From Pontibacter sp. G13 (GTDB lineage: Bacteria; Bacteroidota; Bacteroidia; J057): 64,000 nt of DNA. Below the pieces are notes generated by a model that made no database searches, was not told where the DNA came from, and was given only the letters and a program-made list of their open reading frames with translations. Location of the stretch: NCBI RefSeq assembly GCF_031851795.1, contig NZ_CP134696.1, positions 2,775,001 to 2,839,000 on the forward strand, read 5' to 3'. Every line of letters begins with the position of its first letter. The stretch's first letter is position 1. A program made the translations under genes and the position numbers. Shown one piece after another: positions 8,046 to 16,516 of the stretch.

Positions 8046-8966
8046 ATGTCATCTTCCAAAATTGCCTTCCGACCCTGGTTCAACGCTTCTGACCAAGAAC
8101 AGACGCGCATCCTCGTCGCTACTGATTTTTCGGAGCCCGCCAAGAATGCGCTGCGTTATGCAGTTCAATTGGCCGAAGACATGAATGCTGACATCAATCT
8201 CATCCATGTAGGTCATGTAGGACAACAATATCACGACCGAATCAGTGAACCGTTTGCTGAGCTTTTGTCAGCGGGCAAGTTGCAAGAAGCATTTCCTTTT
8301 TTTGAGAGCTACGTCTCTCAATTGCTGGATGAGTTCGAATCCGATATTGAATTGGATTTGACCCTCTCTTCAGGACCATCGGCAACTGGGATCATTCAAG
8401 AAAGCGATGATACGGATACTGCGCTCATCATCATCGGCGCACAAGGGGTGAACATGTTCTCCAAGCAAGGAATCGGAAGTGTCGCGCTCGAAGTATTGGA
8501 TCAAGCACATTGTCCCGTGCTGGCAGTGCCCATTGATGCCAAATACGAACCCATCAACCACATGATGTATGCGACTGAATTTTCGCAGGAGGACTTTTCC
8601 ATCATCGATCAATTGCTGGAATTCGCTTCGCAATTCAACGCCAAGCTGTCATGTACACATGTGCGGGACGAAAAGGCGCATTGGGAAGAAGCCGAGTTGA
8701 GCCTTTTTGAAAAGAAGTATCAGGATGAGCATTCAGACCGAATGATCGACTTTTTCATCTCTACCCATGAAAATGTCGTGCACGGTCTGTACGAATTTGT
8801 TACTGAATATAAAGTAGATCTGATAGCTTTGCTTCACCATCATCGCTATGCCAATGGCCACAGCGTCACCAAGCAGATGTCGATGTACACAGATATTCCG
8901 ATGTTGGTATTCGGAACGGATTCTATGCGCGCCGAATCTGCATTGGATGCTCCATCAGCCTCTTAA
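8046..8966 (+). CDS. Universal stress protein, tandem Usp domains
   Basis: From the ATG at 8046 this is a 306-residue protein. The frame extends upstream to a TTG at 8004, but the ATG has an AAGG-like site just before it. Two Usp domains are visible. The first begins TRILVATDFSEPAKNALRYA and ends with the nucleotide-binding segment IIGAQGVNMFSKQGIGSVA plus CPVLAVP. The second (YEPINHMMYATEF onward) is shorter and lacks a clear glycine motif. Cytoplasmic Usp proteins bind ATP or AMP and act in stress survival, but their molecular task is rarely defined. A second Usp gene follows after 23 bp, so the two are probably co-transcribed. Confidence 0.87.
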   Translation: MSSSKIAFRPWFNASDQEQTRILVATDFSEPAKNALRYAVQLAEDMNADINLIHVGHVGQQYHDRISEPFAELLSAGKLQEAFPFFESYVSQLLDEFESDIELDLTLSSGPSATGIIQESDDTDTALIIIGAQGVNMFSKQGIGSVALEVLDQAHCPVLAVPIDAKYEPINHMMYATEFSQEDFSIIDQLLEFASQFNAKLSCTHVRDEKAHWEEAELSLFEKKYQDEHSDRMIDFFISTHENVVHGLYEFVTEYKVDLIALLHHHRYANGHSVTKQMSMYTDIPMLVFGTDSMRAESALDAPSAS

Positions 8967-8989
8967 TTCTCGCTAAAAACTTTTCTGTC

Positions 8990-9868
8990 ATGGACCCCCA
9001 AAACCATTCTGCCCTAGCCACAGCTGTCAAGACCATCCTCTTTCCGACGGATTTCTCTCCCTCGGCCCACCATGCCATGAAGCATGCAGTCCGGATTGCG
9101 GAAACATGGGATGCCAAGTTGATCATGGTACACGCCTATCATTATTCAGCGGTGGGATCATTCTATGTGACTCCTGAGTTGATTCACATGGTCAACAACA
9201 ACCGAAGAGACGAGGCCGAATCCGCCATTCAAAACTATATCGAAACCATCAAGGAGGAGACTGGTGGTAAAATCGACATCGCCTACCAGTTGGTGTATGG
9301 ATTTCCCGAAGACGAAATCCTGACCATTGCCAAGGATCAGGATGCCGATCTCATCGTCATGGGAACCAAGGGTGCGGGTAATTTGGCGGAGAAGTGGATT
9401 GGCAGCATTACCTCTCGAATTATCGAGCGGTCTGAGGTTCCGGTCTTGGCGATTCCAAGCGAAACGGATGTACAAAGTGTAAAACGCATCGCTTATGCCA
9501 CCAATTTTGAGGAAAAAGACCTGAGACTCCCCGAATTCCTGCTTGCAGTCACCGAAAAATACGAGGCGACCCTCACCTGCATTCACATCAATAAAGAGGA
9601 GCAAGACGAGTGGAATCAGCTGCAGCTCGCCATGCGTAAGCAAATGTTTGGGTTGGAAAATCGTGCCCCAAAGGTGGAATTCCACATTCTCCACAATGAC
9701 AACCTCCAGACAGGTTTGGAAGAATATGTGGAGGAAAACGAGATCGATGTCCTCGCGGTCCTTTCCAAGCAACATGGATTTTGGGACAGGCTCTTCATGC
9801 GGAGCGACACCCGTACACTAGCCCTTTCCAGCAAAATCCCCCTACTTGTCCTCAAACGCGACAAATAG
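8990..9868 (+). CDS. Universal stress protein, tandem Usp domains
   Basis: A 292-residue paralogue of the preceding gene. Domain one runs from TILFPTDFSPSAHHAMKHA to EVPVLAIP and contains the ATP-type motif GTKGAGNLAEKWIGSITSR (GxxG then GS/T). Domain two starts VKRIAYATNFEEKDL and ends IPLLVLK without that motif, so only the first half is likely to hold nucleotide. Pairs of tandem-domain Usp genes are common in Bacteroidota. The start follows the previous stop by 23 bp and a strong terminator lies 20 bp past the end, defining a two-gene unit. Confidence 0.9.
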   Translation: MDPQNHSALATAVKTILFPTDFSPSAHHAMKHAVRIAETWDAKLIMVHAYHYSAVGSFYVTPELIHMVNNNRRDEAESAIQNYIETIKEETGGKIDIAYQLVYGFPEDEILTIAKDQDADLIVMGTKGAGNLAEKWIGSITSRIIERSEVPVLAIPSETDVQSVKRIAYATNFEEKDLRLPEFLLAVTEKYEATLTCIHINKEEQDEWNQLQLAMRKQMFGLENRAPKVEFHILHNDNLQTGLEEYVEENEIDVLAVLSKQHGFWDRLFMRSDTRTLALSSKIPLLVLKRDK

Positions 9869-9887
9869 ACATAAAATCTGCAAAAAC

Positions 9888-9920
9888 AAAAGGGGCATCT
9901 CCAATGGAAGTGCCCCTTTT
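9888..9920. terminator. Bidirectional terminator between the Usp and T9SS genes
   Basis: AAAAGGGGCA (9888-9897) pairs perfectly with TGCCCCTTTT (9911-9920). It lies 20 bp after the Usp stop and 17 bp after the convergent reverse-strand gene's stop, so it can serve both. Confidence 0.85.
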
Positions 9921-9936
9921 GTCGATAGAAATAAGC

Positions 9937-11586
9937 CTACTTGGAGATCAGTAACTTTTCCGTTTGCTGGGTCCGAGCATCAGAAACAGTCAACACATAG
10001 GCTCCAGCACTTATTCCTGTAAGGGGAATGCGCATCTGACCGCTAGACTCGACTGTTTGAATGACCTTTTTCAATACTTGACGGCCACTTAGATCCATGA
10101 TGGTCACCACAAGTTTGCCGGGCTGATTTCCGCTGTAGGAAACCGATAGATCCTGAATGGCTGGATTGGGGAACTGAATCGAAAGGCCCTGTGAAGCAAG
10201 ATCCATTGATACTTCCACGATCTGGCTGAATTCTTGGGAACCATCGATGTCAATCATATTGAGTCGATAGAAAAGCCGCTCTTGGCTCGGGAGCGTCATT
10301 TTGGGATCGATAAATTGATATTGAGCTCCATTCGCGGCATCATTCGTACCAGAAACCTGCCCGATCGGCTGAAAGAACCTTCCATCTTCTGAACGCTGGA
10401 TATCAAAATGCGAAAAGTTCACCTCGATAAAGGTCTGCCAATCCAATTGGATTCCATCATCCGTCATTGAGCCATCAAAACCGCCCAAAACGACCGGTAG
10501 CTCTCGCAATATTACATCGGTACAGGTTGGGAAGGTCATGGTTGTCGAGGGCTCGGAGAATGCAGTGAAAGTCACCCTTGGATTCAAGGTCCCTGCCTGC
10601 ACATCAAATCCGCTTCCTCCCGCATCGTAGACATTCATTCCTCCACCATCTGTTCCAAAAGCCCCTAAATTGGCCGAGGTGCCTCTAATGAAGATATTTC
10701 CGCCGCCCATAACGATCCCATCATTGGTGAATTCATCTGCGACGACGATGCCCATCGTATCTTGGAAAAACAGTGCACCCGTTGTGAAGGTCCCCACATT
10801 GCCATTGGTACCGCAGTAGACCAATCCAAAATTGAAGAAATCGAAGGAGAAATTGACCAGAGATTGCTGGATCAGGATCGTACAGAAATTTTCTAGATCA
10901 CCGGTGCCATTAATCAGGAAATCCTCGCTCATCACGACAGGTCCTGAATTCATCCACATCCCCGATAGCGATACATCCTTGCTAAATGTACATGTACCTC
11001 CATTGGTGAAAGTAGTCCCGTATCCGATGCTCGCCGACTTCAAAAAAGTGGCGGTTCCTTGATTATCAAATAGGCCTCCAATATGTTCAAAACTGAATGC
11101 CTCGTTGAAATACAAGGTTCCTTTGAGTTGATTCGCGAGGCTCGTTACACCTGAAAAGGTGACAGCACCCGAAAACGTAAGAATCCCACGATTGATCAGG
11201 GTAAATCCATCCCACAATTCAGTTTCAGGCAACAGAGCAGTTCCTACCACTTCTAACATCCCAGCTGCTTGATCCATTTGAGCTGGCTGAAACATCGAAG
11301 CACTATCCACGACGATGGTCGCTCCCGCAGGAAAACTGGTAATTGTTCCCTGAAAATTGCTCCCTAATGGAATACACAATATATCTCCCGCAGAAAGGCT
11401 GATACTGGCAAGATCACCTGGATAAGCCACATTGCAAATCGAGGATGGGCTGCTGGATTGAGTCCAATACATCCATCCGAAGCCGATCGCTGCCAATGCG
11501 AGACCTGCTGCAGCCAGACGACCAGCCAGTGTTTGGAGTAGGGGTTTGTGTTCTGGTTGAGAACCGAGCTGATGCTTGGGTTTCAT
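9937..11586 (-). CDS. T9SS-exported surface protein, paralogue 1
   Basis: From the ATG at 11586 this is about 549 residues. An N-region of about 22 residues precedes a hydrophobic signal (LAAAGLALAAIGFGWMYW). The mature part opens with CNVAYPGDLASISLSAGD, a module shared with the next two genes. Then come repeated short strands rich in N, G, T and F (FTNGGTCTF, LINGTGDLENF), consistent with a parallel beta-helix. A fibronectin-like stretch follows (DWQTFIEVNFSHFDIQRS ... FYRLNMIDIDGS), and the end is a type A T9SS sorting domain (FPNPAIQDLSVSYSG ... DLSGRQVLKK ... GAYVLTV ... KLLISK). It is probably exported across the outer membrane and anchored on the surface. Ligand unknown. Confidence 0.82.
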   Translation of the reverse strand: MKPKHQLGSQPEHKPLLQTLAGRLAAAGLALAAIGFGWMYWTQSSSPSSICNVAYPGDLASISLSAGDILCIPLGSNFQGTITSFPAGATIVVDSASMFQPAQMDQAAGMLEVVGTALLPETELWDGFTLINRGILTFSGAVTFSGVTSLANQLKGTLYFNEAFSFEHIGGLFDNQGTATFLKSASIGYGTTFTNGGTCTFSKDVSLSGMWMNSGPVVMSEDFLINGTGDLENFCTILIQQSLVNFSFDFFNFGLVYCGTNGNVGTFTTGALFFQDTMGIVVADEFTNDGIVMGGGNIFIRGTSANLGAFGTDGGGMNVYDAGGSGFDVQAGTLNPRVTFTAFSEPSTTMTFPTCTDVILRELPVVLGGFDGSMTDDGIQLDWQTFIEVNFSHFDIQRSEDGRFFQPIGQVSGTNDAANGAQYQFIDPKMTLPSQERLFYRLNMIDIDGSQEFSQIVEVSMDLASQGLSIQFPNPAIQDLSVSYSGNQPGKLVVTIMDLSGRQVLKKVIQTVESSGQMRIPLTGISAGAYVLTVSDARTQQTEKLLISK

Positions 11587-11699
11587 AGTCAGTAATGAAT
11601 AGGCATTTGGCAACGATAATACCCACAGTACCATGAGCCTCTACGCTCCTTATCCCTGATTTCTCTCGGATGTAGGATAAAGCTCAAGGTTGTTCCTCG

Positions 11700-13349
11700 C
11701 TACTGCACCCTAAACTTCTGGCTTTGTATGGCGCCACGTTCATCCAACAAACTGAGCACATAGACGCCAGCGGCCATATCAGGCAATCTCAAGGATTGTG
11801 AGGTCGATGATTCCCAATTGACTGACTGATTCCAGATGGTGCGCCCAGCGAGATCCACCACACGTACATGCCTGACTCCTCCATTGAGGCCCGAATACGC
11901 CAATTGCCAATCTCCCGAGCCGGTATTCCAGAATCGAATATCAGCCACGACTTGGCGCGCAATGCGTACTTGCTGAATGTCAGAAAAGGTCTGAGTGCCG
12001 TCTAGGTCCACCATGTTCAATCGATAGAATCTGAAATCGCCTGAAGAAGACAGCGGGATCGGCTCGGAGAATTGATATGGAGCGCCCTGACCATCGGTTG
12101 CCATCCCCGGCACTTGGCCTATTTCGGAGAATTCACGACCATCCCAAGATGCTTGAATCTCAAAATGGCTGAAATTGACCTCGGAGGTGGAGATCCAATC
12201 CAAGGTGATTTCCCGATCATCCATTTCTACCTCAAATGCCGCTAAGACTACCGGAAGCGAGCCCGAATAATTGGAACAGCTCGCTGGATTATCGTCTGTC
12301 GTAGGTTCAATCAATGAGAAAGCGGTGACCGATGGATCGATATTCCCGCCCTGAGTATCGAAGATATTGGAGCCTGTGGGACTCGAATCCTGAAAATTGA
12401 TCCCTGACCCGTCCAAACCAAAATCTCCTGTATTGGAGGTATTCATAGAGAAAAAGAAGTATCCACTTCCGGTGACTGAGGAGGTATTGGTAAAATGCTT
12501 GCCTACGATGGAGGCATTGGTTCCATTGACGAGGGTTCCTTGATTGGTGAGATATCCCTTCCAACTTCCACCTGCACCTTCGAGAAACATATTCCCTTCA
12601 TTCACGAGACTCCCACTGTTCAAGATTCCATCAATGACGATGAGCTTACAGTTATTCTCCAAAATCCCTCCGGAGTTGATCGTTATGAGGTTTTTTACAT
12701 CAAAGGTCTCATAGTTTTCGAAGGTCCCCTCTACAATCACACTTTTGGCAGAAGTCATCTCTCCCACATTTTGGACAACGGTTCCAGTCCCAAATGTGAG
12801 CTCTTTCGATGCGGTTACAGTCCCCTGATTACTCCAAATGGACCCTGCTTGGGAAAAAGAAAATGCTTTTTGAATCTCAAGGGTTGCGTTTTCCGCCACC
12901 TCAATAGTGATCATCCCATTCACCGAGGCTGACTGTTGTAGAAAAACGTATCCACTTACATTCAATTCAAATCCTGCCGCAAAGGTCGGACTCTTCAATG
13001 TAGCATCTCCATCTACCTGCAAATATCCAGCTGCCCCCGAAAAAGAACTTGGATTGAAAGTGGCTCCCGTTTCTACCAGGATAGCTGCCCCATTTGGAAA
13101 AGAAGCAACCGACCCGCGATAGGTGTTTCCAGCAGGAATACATACCGTATCTCCAGAAGAAAGAGAAATAGAACCTCGATCTCCGGGATAGGAAACATTG
13201 CAGGAACTAGAATTATTTGCAGAATAATAACTCAGCCAAATCCCTAGTGCGCCAAGGGAGGCTAACAAAATAGAGACAAAAGATAGCCAATTACTTTTGA
13301 GCCACATTCCGAAGGTCTGGTTTGACCCTAGGAGTCTTTTCTGTTTCAT
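11700..13349 (-). CDS. T9SS-exported surface protein, paralogue 2
   Basis: A 549-residue protein with the same architecture as its neighbours: basic N-region, hydrophobic signal (WLSFVSILLASLGALGIWL), CNVSYPGDRGSISLSSGD module, beta-helix-like repeats (NQGTVTASKELTFGTGTVVQ), a strand-rich segment with NFSHFEIQASWDGREF, and a T9SS C-terminal domain ending GVYVLSLLDERGAIQS and QKFRVQ. A 90-bp stretch at about 12085-12176 matches paralogue 3 almost base for base, pointing to recent duplication or gene conversion. Function unknown; an adhesive or matrix role is only inference from the fold. Confidence 0.82.
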   Translation of the reverse strand: MKQKRLLGSNQTFGMWLKSNWLSFVSILLASLGALGIWLSYYSANNSSSCNVSYPGDRGSISLSSGDTVCIPAGNTYRGSVASFPNGAAILVETGATFNPSSFSGAAGYLQVDGDATLKSPTFAAGFELNVSGYVFLQQSASVNGMITIEVAENATLEIQKAFSFSQAGSIWSNQGTVTASKELTFGTGTVVQNVGEMTSAKSVIVEGTFENYETFDVKNLITINSGGILENNCKLIVIDGILNSGSLVNEGNMFLEGAGGSWKGYLTNQGTLVNGTNASIVGKHFTNTSSVTGSGYFFFSMNTSNTGDFGLDGSGINFQDSSPTGSNIFDTQGGNIDPSVTAFSLIEPTTDDNPASCSNYSGSLPVVLAAFEVEMDDREITLDWISTSEVNFSHFEIQASWDGREFSEIGQVPGMATDGQGAPYQFSEPIPLSSSGDFRFYRLNMVDLDGTQTFSDIQQVRIARQVVADIRFWNTGSGDWQLAYSGLNGGVRHVRVVDLAGRTIWNQSVNWESSTSQSLRLPDMAAGVYVLSLLDERGAIQSQKFRVQ

Positions 13350-13390
13350 CGTACCTAAAGATTATTGGAGAGTCCAGTGTGTAGAAGGAA

Positions 13391-15097
13391 TTATTTATGG
13401 CGAAATTTCAAACTTTGAGATTGATCATGCTTATCCGACAGCGTGAGCACATATATGCCGGTGGCCATTGCCGGAAGCTGTAATGCATTCGTCATGCTGG
13501 ACTCCCAGTGGACTTGTTTATTCCAGATGATACGACCGGATAAGTCCACAATCCGAATTTGACGTACGCCTCCTGAGATACCAGAATATTCCAACCTCCA
13601 ATTGTTTGCCTCAGTATTCCAGAATCGAACCTCTGCGGTAGCGTTTGGCACCATGCGTACTTGCTGAATGTCAGATAAGATCTGAGTACCATCCAAATCG
13701 ACCATATTGAGGCGATAGAATCGAAAATCTCCCATTGGGGAAATGGGAATCATCTCAGAAAATTGGTAGCGTGCACCCTGACCATCGGTTGCCATCCCCG
13801 GCACTTGCCCTATTTCGGAGAATTCACGACCATCCCAAGATGCTTGAATCTCAAAATGGCTGAAATTCACTTCAGAGGTAGATACCCAAGAAAGCGCAGC
13901 GTTTTCCTTTTCTCTTCGAACCTCAAATCCTGCCAGTACAACTGGCAAAGATCCTTTGTATTTCCCGCTACAGCTGGCGGCTTCATCTTCTTCCTCCGGC
14001 ATGACCAAGGTATGATCTGTCACACTGGAATGAGGAGAAGAACCCTCTGAATCAAATATCTGGTTGGGAGTAGGGCTGAAATCTCGAAAATTGATTCCTT
14101 GTCCATCATTTCCGAATGAGCCGTTGTTGGTCGTAACCCCAGAAAAAAAGAAATATCCACTCCCCGTTACGGTTCCCGAATTGATGATTCTATTCCCAAT
14201 GACTGAAGCATTTACCCCGTTGATGAATATTGAGTTATTGAGGAAGTACCGCGGTTGATAGCTAGATCTACCGACACTTTCTTCTACAGATTCCTCTACA
14301 TCGGCTCCCGAAAAGTCGCTATTGATAGTGGAAATGAACAAATGGCCATCATTCTCAATCCGTCCGCCATTAATCAATCCTCGCTCGATAACGATGGTGC
14401 AGGTATTGTTCAGAATCCCATTTCCGTTGAGTGTGGAAGTATTTTTGATGAAAAGGCTTCCATCATTTTGAAACGTTCCATCTAGCTCAAGACGTCGTCC
14501 GATATCGATAGTCCCAGTATTGTTGAGCTGAGTTCCATTCTGGATTCGAAGAAACCGAACCGCTTCGATAGTTCCTTCATTCGTCCAAATCGATCCCGAC
14601 TGGCTAAAGGAAAAATCCTGTTCGAAGATTATCTCCCCCTCCTCAGAGTTGTAAATCGTCACGGCACCATTCACATTGACCGTTTTGGAAAAGGTGAGAC
14701 TTCCTTGATTGAACACCGAAAACCCAGAACCAAGATTAGCATCTCCAATGGAAGCATCTCCTTCAATTTTCAAATAACCAGCTGGATTATTCAAGGTAGT
14801 TGGGTGAAATTCTGCTCCTTCCTCAACAAGAATGGCAGATCCACTCGGAAAATTAGACACATTTCCTACAAAAAATGCTCCAGCGGAAACGCATACCGTG
14901 TCACCGAAACTGAGATTGATGGTTCCTCTATCTCCAGGATAGGAGTAATTGCAGCCATCGGATGATCGAGAAGGTTCTCCAGAGAAAACCCAGACCGCAA
15001 TCGCGGCCAAAGCGCCTCCAGCTACGAGCCATTTCCAGAGATGAGATACGGTAATTTGGAATTCTTGGGAAGGACGAAGTTCTCGGCGGCCTTTCAT
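13391..15097 (-). CDS. T9SS-exported surface protein, paralogue 3
   Basis: The frame is open to 15295, but the ATG at 15097 (MKGRRELRPSQ) matches the MK starts of the other two paralogues and places the signal (WLVAGGALAAIAVWVF) near the N-terminus, giving about 568 residues. It keeps the CNYSYPGDRGTINLSFGD module and beta-helix-like repeats. It has an acidic insert absent from the others (DVEESVEESVGRSSY) and the NFSHFEIQASWDGREF segment. The T9SS domain ends GIYVLTLSDKHDQSQSLKFR. It is the first gene of the three-gene reverse-strand array, with spacings of 41 and about 113 bp. The CE2-like esterase gene lies upstream on the same strand. Confidence 0.8.
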   Translation of the reverse strand: MKGRRELRPSQEFQITVSHLWKWLVAGGALAAIAVWVFSGEPSRSSDGCNYSYPGDRGTINLSFGDTVCVSAGAFFVGNVSNFPSGSAILVEEGAEFHPTTLNNPAGYLKIEGDASIGDANLGSGFSVFNQGSLTFSKTVNVNGAVTIYNSEEGEIIFEQDFSFSQSGSIWTNEGTIEAVRFLRIQNGTQLNNTGTIDIGRRLELDGTFQNDGSLFIKNTSTLNGNGILNNTCTIVIERGLINGGRIENDGHLFISTINSDFSGADVEESVEESVGRSSYQPRYFLNNSIFINGVNASVIGNRIINSGTVTGSGYFFFSGVTTNNGSFGNDGQGINFRDFSPTPNQIFDSEGSSPHSSVTDHTLVMPEEEDEAASCSGKYKGSLPVVLAGFEVRREKENAALSWVSTSEVNFSHFEIQASWDGREFSEIGQVPGMATDGQGARYQFSEMIPISPMGDFRFYRLNMVDLDGTQILSDIQQVRMVPNATAEVRFWNTEANNWRLEYSGISGGVRQIRIVDLSGRIIWNKQVHWESSMTNALQLPAMATGIYVLTLSDKHDQSQSLKFRHK

Positions 15098-15206
15098 ATT
15101 GGACATGGATATTTCGACATTACAATATGCCTGAAACTCGCCCCAATATCGAGCGGGAGTACCCAAGAACGTTACGGTGAAAGAATGCTGGGAGAAGTGT
15201 AGACTA

Positions 15207-16304
15207 TTACGGCTTGAGAATCTGCCGGAGGAAATCCGCCAACTCTTGTCCATTGAGTTGATGTTGGGCGATATTTGGGTGCCAATTACAGCCATATCCC
15301 AATGCTCCCTGAGGCGTCAGGTCAAATCGGTGTACAGGTCCTGGCGTTTGATTGACGACCTCGTCCAAGTACCCTTGAAGGACCCGAAGACGTTGGCCTG
15401 TCATCATAGAGCCCGTCAAAAGGACGATATGAGCTTCCGGATAATATCTTCTGACTTTGGTGATCAATTCCAGATACCGCTCTACAAACATTGCACGTGG
15501 AGGGATCTCATGCGCAAAATCGTTTGTACCCAAATTGATGGTTACAATATCTGGCGACCAAGGTCCGGCCTCCCAAACGAGGCTTGGATCATCCGGAGAC
15601 ACACGGTCATACAGATCGGCCATGGTTTCTGGAATAGCCCGCTGATAATTCCAGCAAACCCCTCTCCCTGAATAACATACCGCCTGATAATCAGCATTCA
15701 ACTCACGAGCGGCAATGGCTGAATAGGCCTGATATCCATCCTCTGTTTCTGGCGAAAAATCGCAGGATTCATGGCTTCCCAGATTGCCATACCCACAAGT
15801 GATGCTATTCCCGATACTTTCGATCTGAAGGGGCTTGGCTTGATCCCAGGGCAGTAATTCCCCACCGGAAGGCAACTCTACCCCACGAAATTGACAGGTG
15901 CCAACAGAGGCTTCTGTGAGGAGAAACAGCCTGAATCGGTGTTCTGCCTCTGGAAGAGAATCGATGACAAGACCTTGGCTGGGATCTTCTGATGGTTGCC
16001 AAATCCTTGGAGATTGATCATCCACCTGCACCCGGAAAATAGGACCACCCACTGCGGGGTTATGGGCGGTTGCAGATAGGAAAATGGTGATCGATTTCCC
16101 TCTGAAACGGCCAGAAACCTGACTGGCAGTCCAAGCAAATTCGTAGGCGCTATCCGAGGTCAAGGTATGTTTTCCGAGGAATTGCAGATGGGGATGACCT
16201 GCTGCGAATCGATTCTTTCGTTGAATGCTTTCGTCAGATTGGTCGGTTTGGCAAGAAGACATCAGGAGCAGAATGAGGGAAAAAGCGGAGAAGAACCAAT
16301 TCAT
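15207..16304 (-). CDS. SGNH/GDSL lipoprotein esterase, CE2-like
   Basis: A 365-residue lipoprotein (lipobox LLLMSSC, lipidated C18). An N-terminal jelly-roll-like domain (about 35-150) precedes an SGNH hydrolase domain. The nucleophile is S167 in IGNSITCGYG. Block III is GTND at 259-262, and the catalytic histidine is H342 in GCNWHP. This two-domain arrangement is typical of carbohydrate esterase family 2, which removes acetyl groups from xylan or other plant and algal polysaccharides. Action at the cell surface or periplasm follows from the lipid anchor. No polysaccharide-utilisation locus surrounds it; the GH88 gene 2 kb away is the only other carbohydrate enzyme here. Confidence 0.85.
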   Translation of the reverse strand: MNWFFSAFSLILLLMSSCQTDQSDESIQRKNRFAAGHPHLQFLGKHTLTSDSAYEFAWTASQVSGRFRGKSITIFLSATAHNPAVGGPIFRVQVDDQSPRIWQPSEDPSQGLVIDSLPEAEHRFRLFLLTEASVGTCQFRGVELPSGGELLPWDQAKPLQIESIGNSITCGYGNLGSHESCDFSPETEDGYQAYSAIAARELNADYQAVCYSGRGVCWNYQRAIPETMADLYDRVSPDDPSLVWEAGPWSPDIVTINLGTNDFAHEIPPRAMFVERYLELITKVRRYYPEAHIVLLTGSMMTGQRLRVLQGYLDEVVNQTPGPVHRFDLTPQGALGYGCNWHPNIAQHQLNGQELADFLRQILKP

Positions 16305-16461
16305 GAGTAGACGTTACAAGGTCCTGAATATCTGGGAAAATCGCCATTTATACAACTTGACAACTTTCGCTACTCGGAAGGCTCGGAATGGTTATCCATT
16401 TACCAGAAGGGAGGAATTATTGATATTTTTTCAATAAATCATTGATTTAAATAACAATTTC

Positions 16462-16494
16462 ATTGTAAGGTAGTCCCAATAGTTTTTAGATTTG
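16462..16494 (+). promoter_or_regulatory. Candidate serBA promoter
   Basis: ATTG (16462-16465), 21 nt, then TAGATTTG (16487-16494), a perfect TAnnTTTG -7 box of the Bacteroidota type. The ATG of the fusion gene begins 22 nt later. Confidence 0.6.
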
Positions 16495-16516
16495 CAGTCA
16501 AATCTCACCAAATCAC

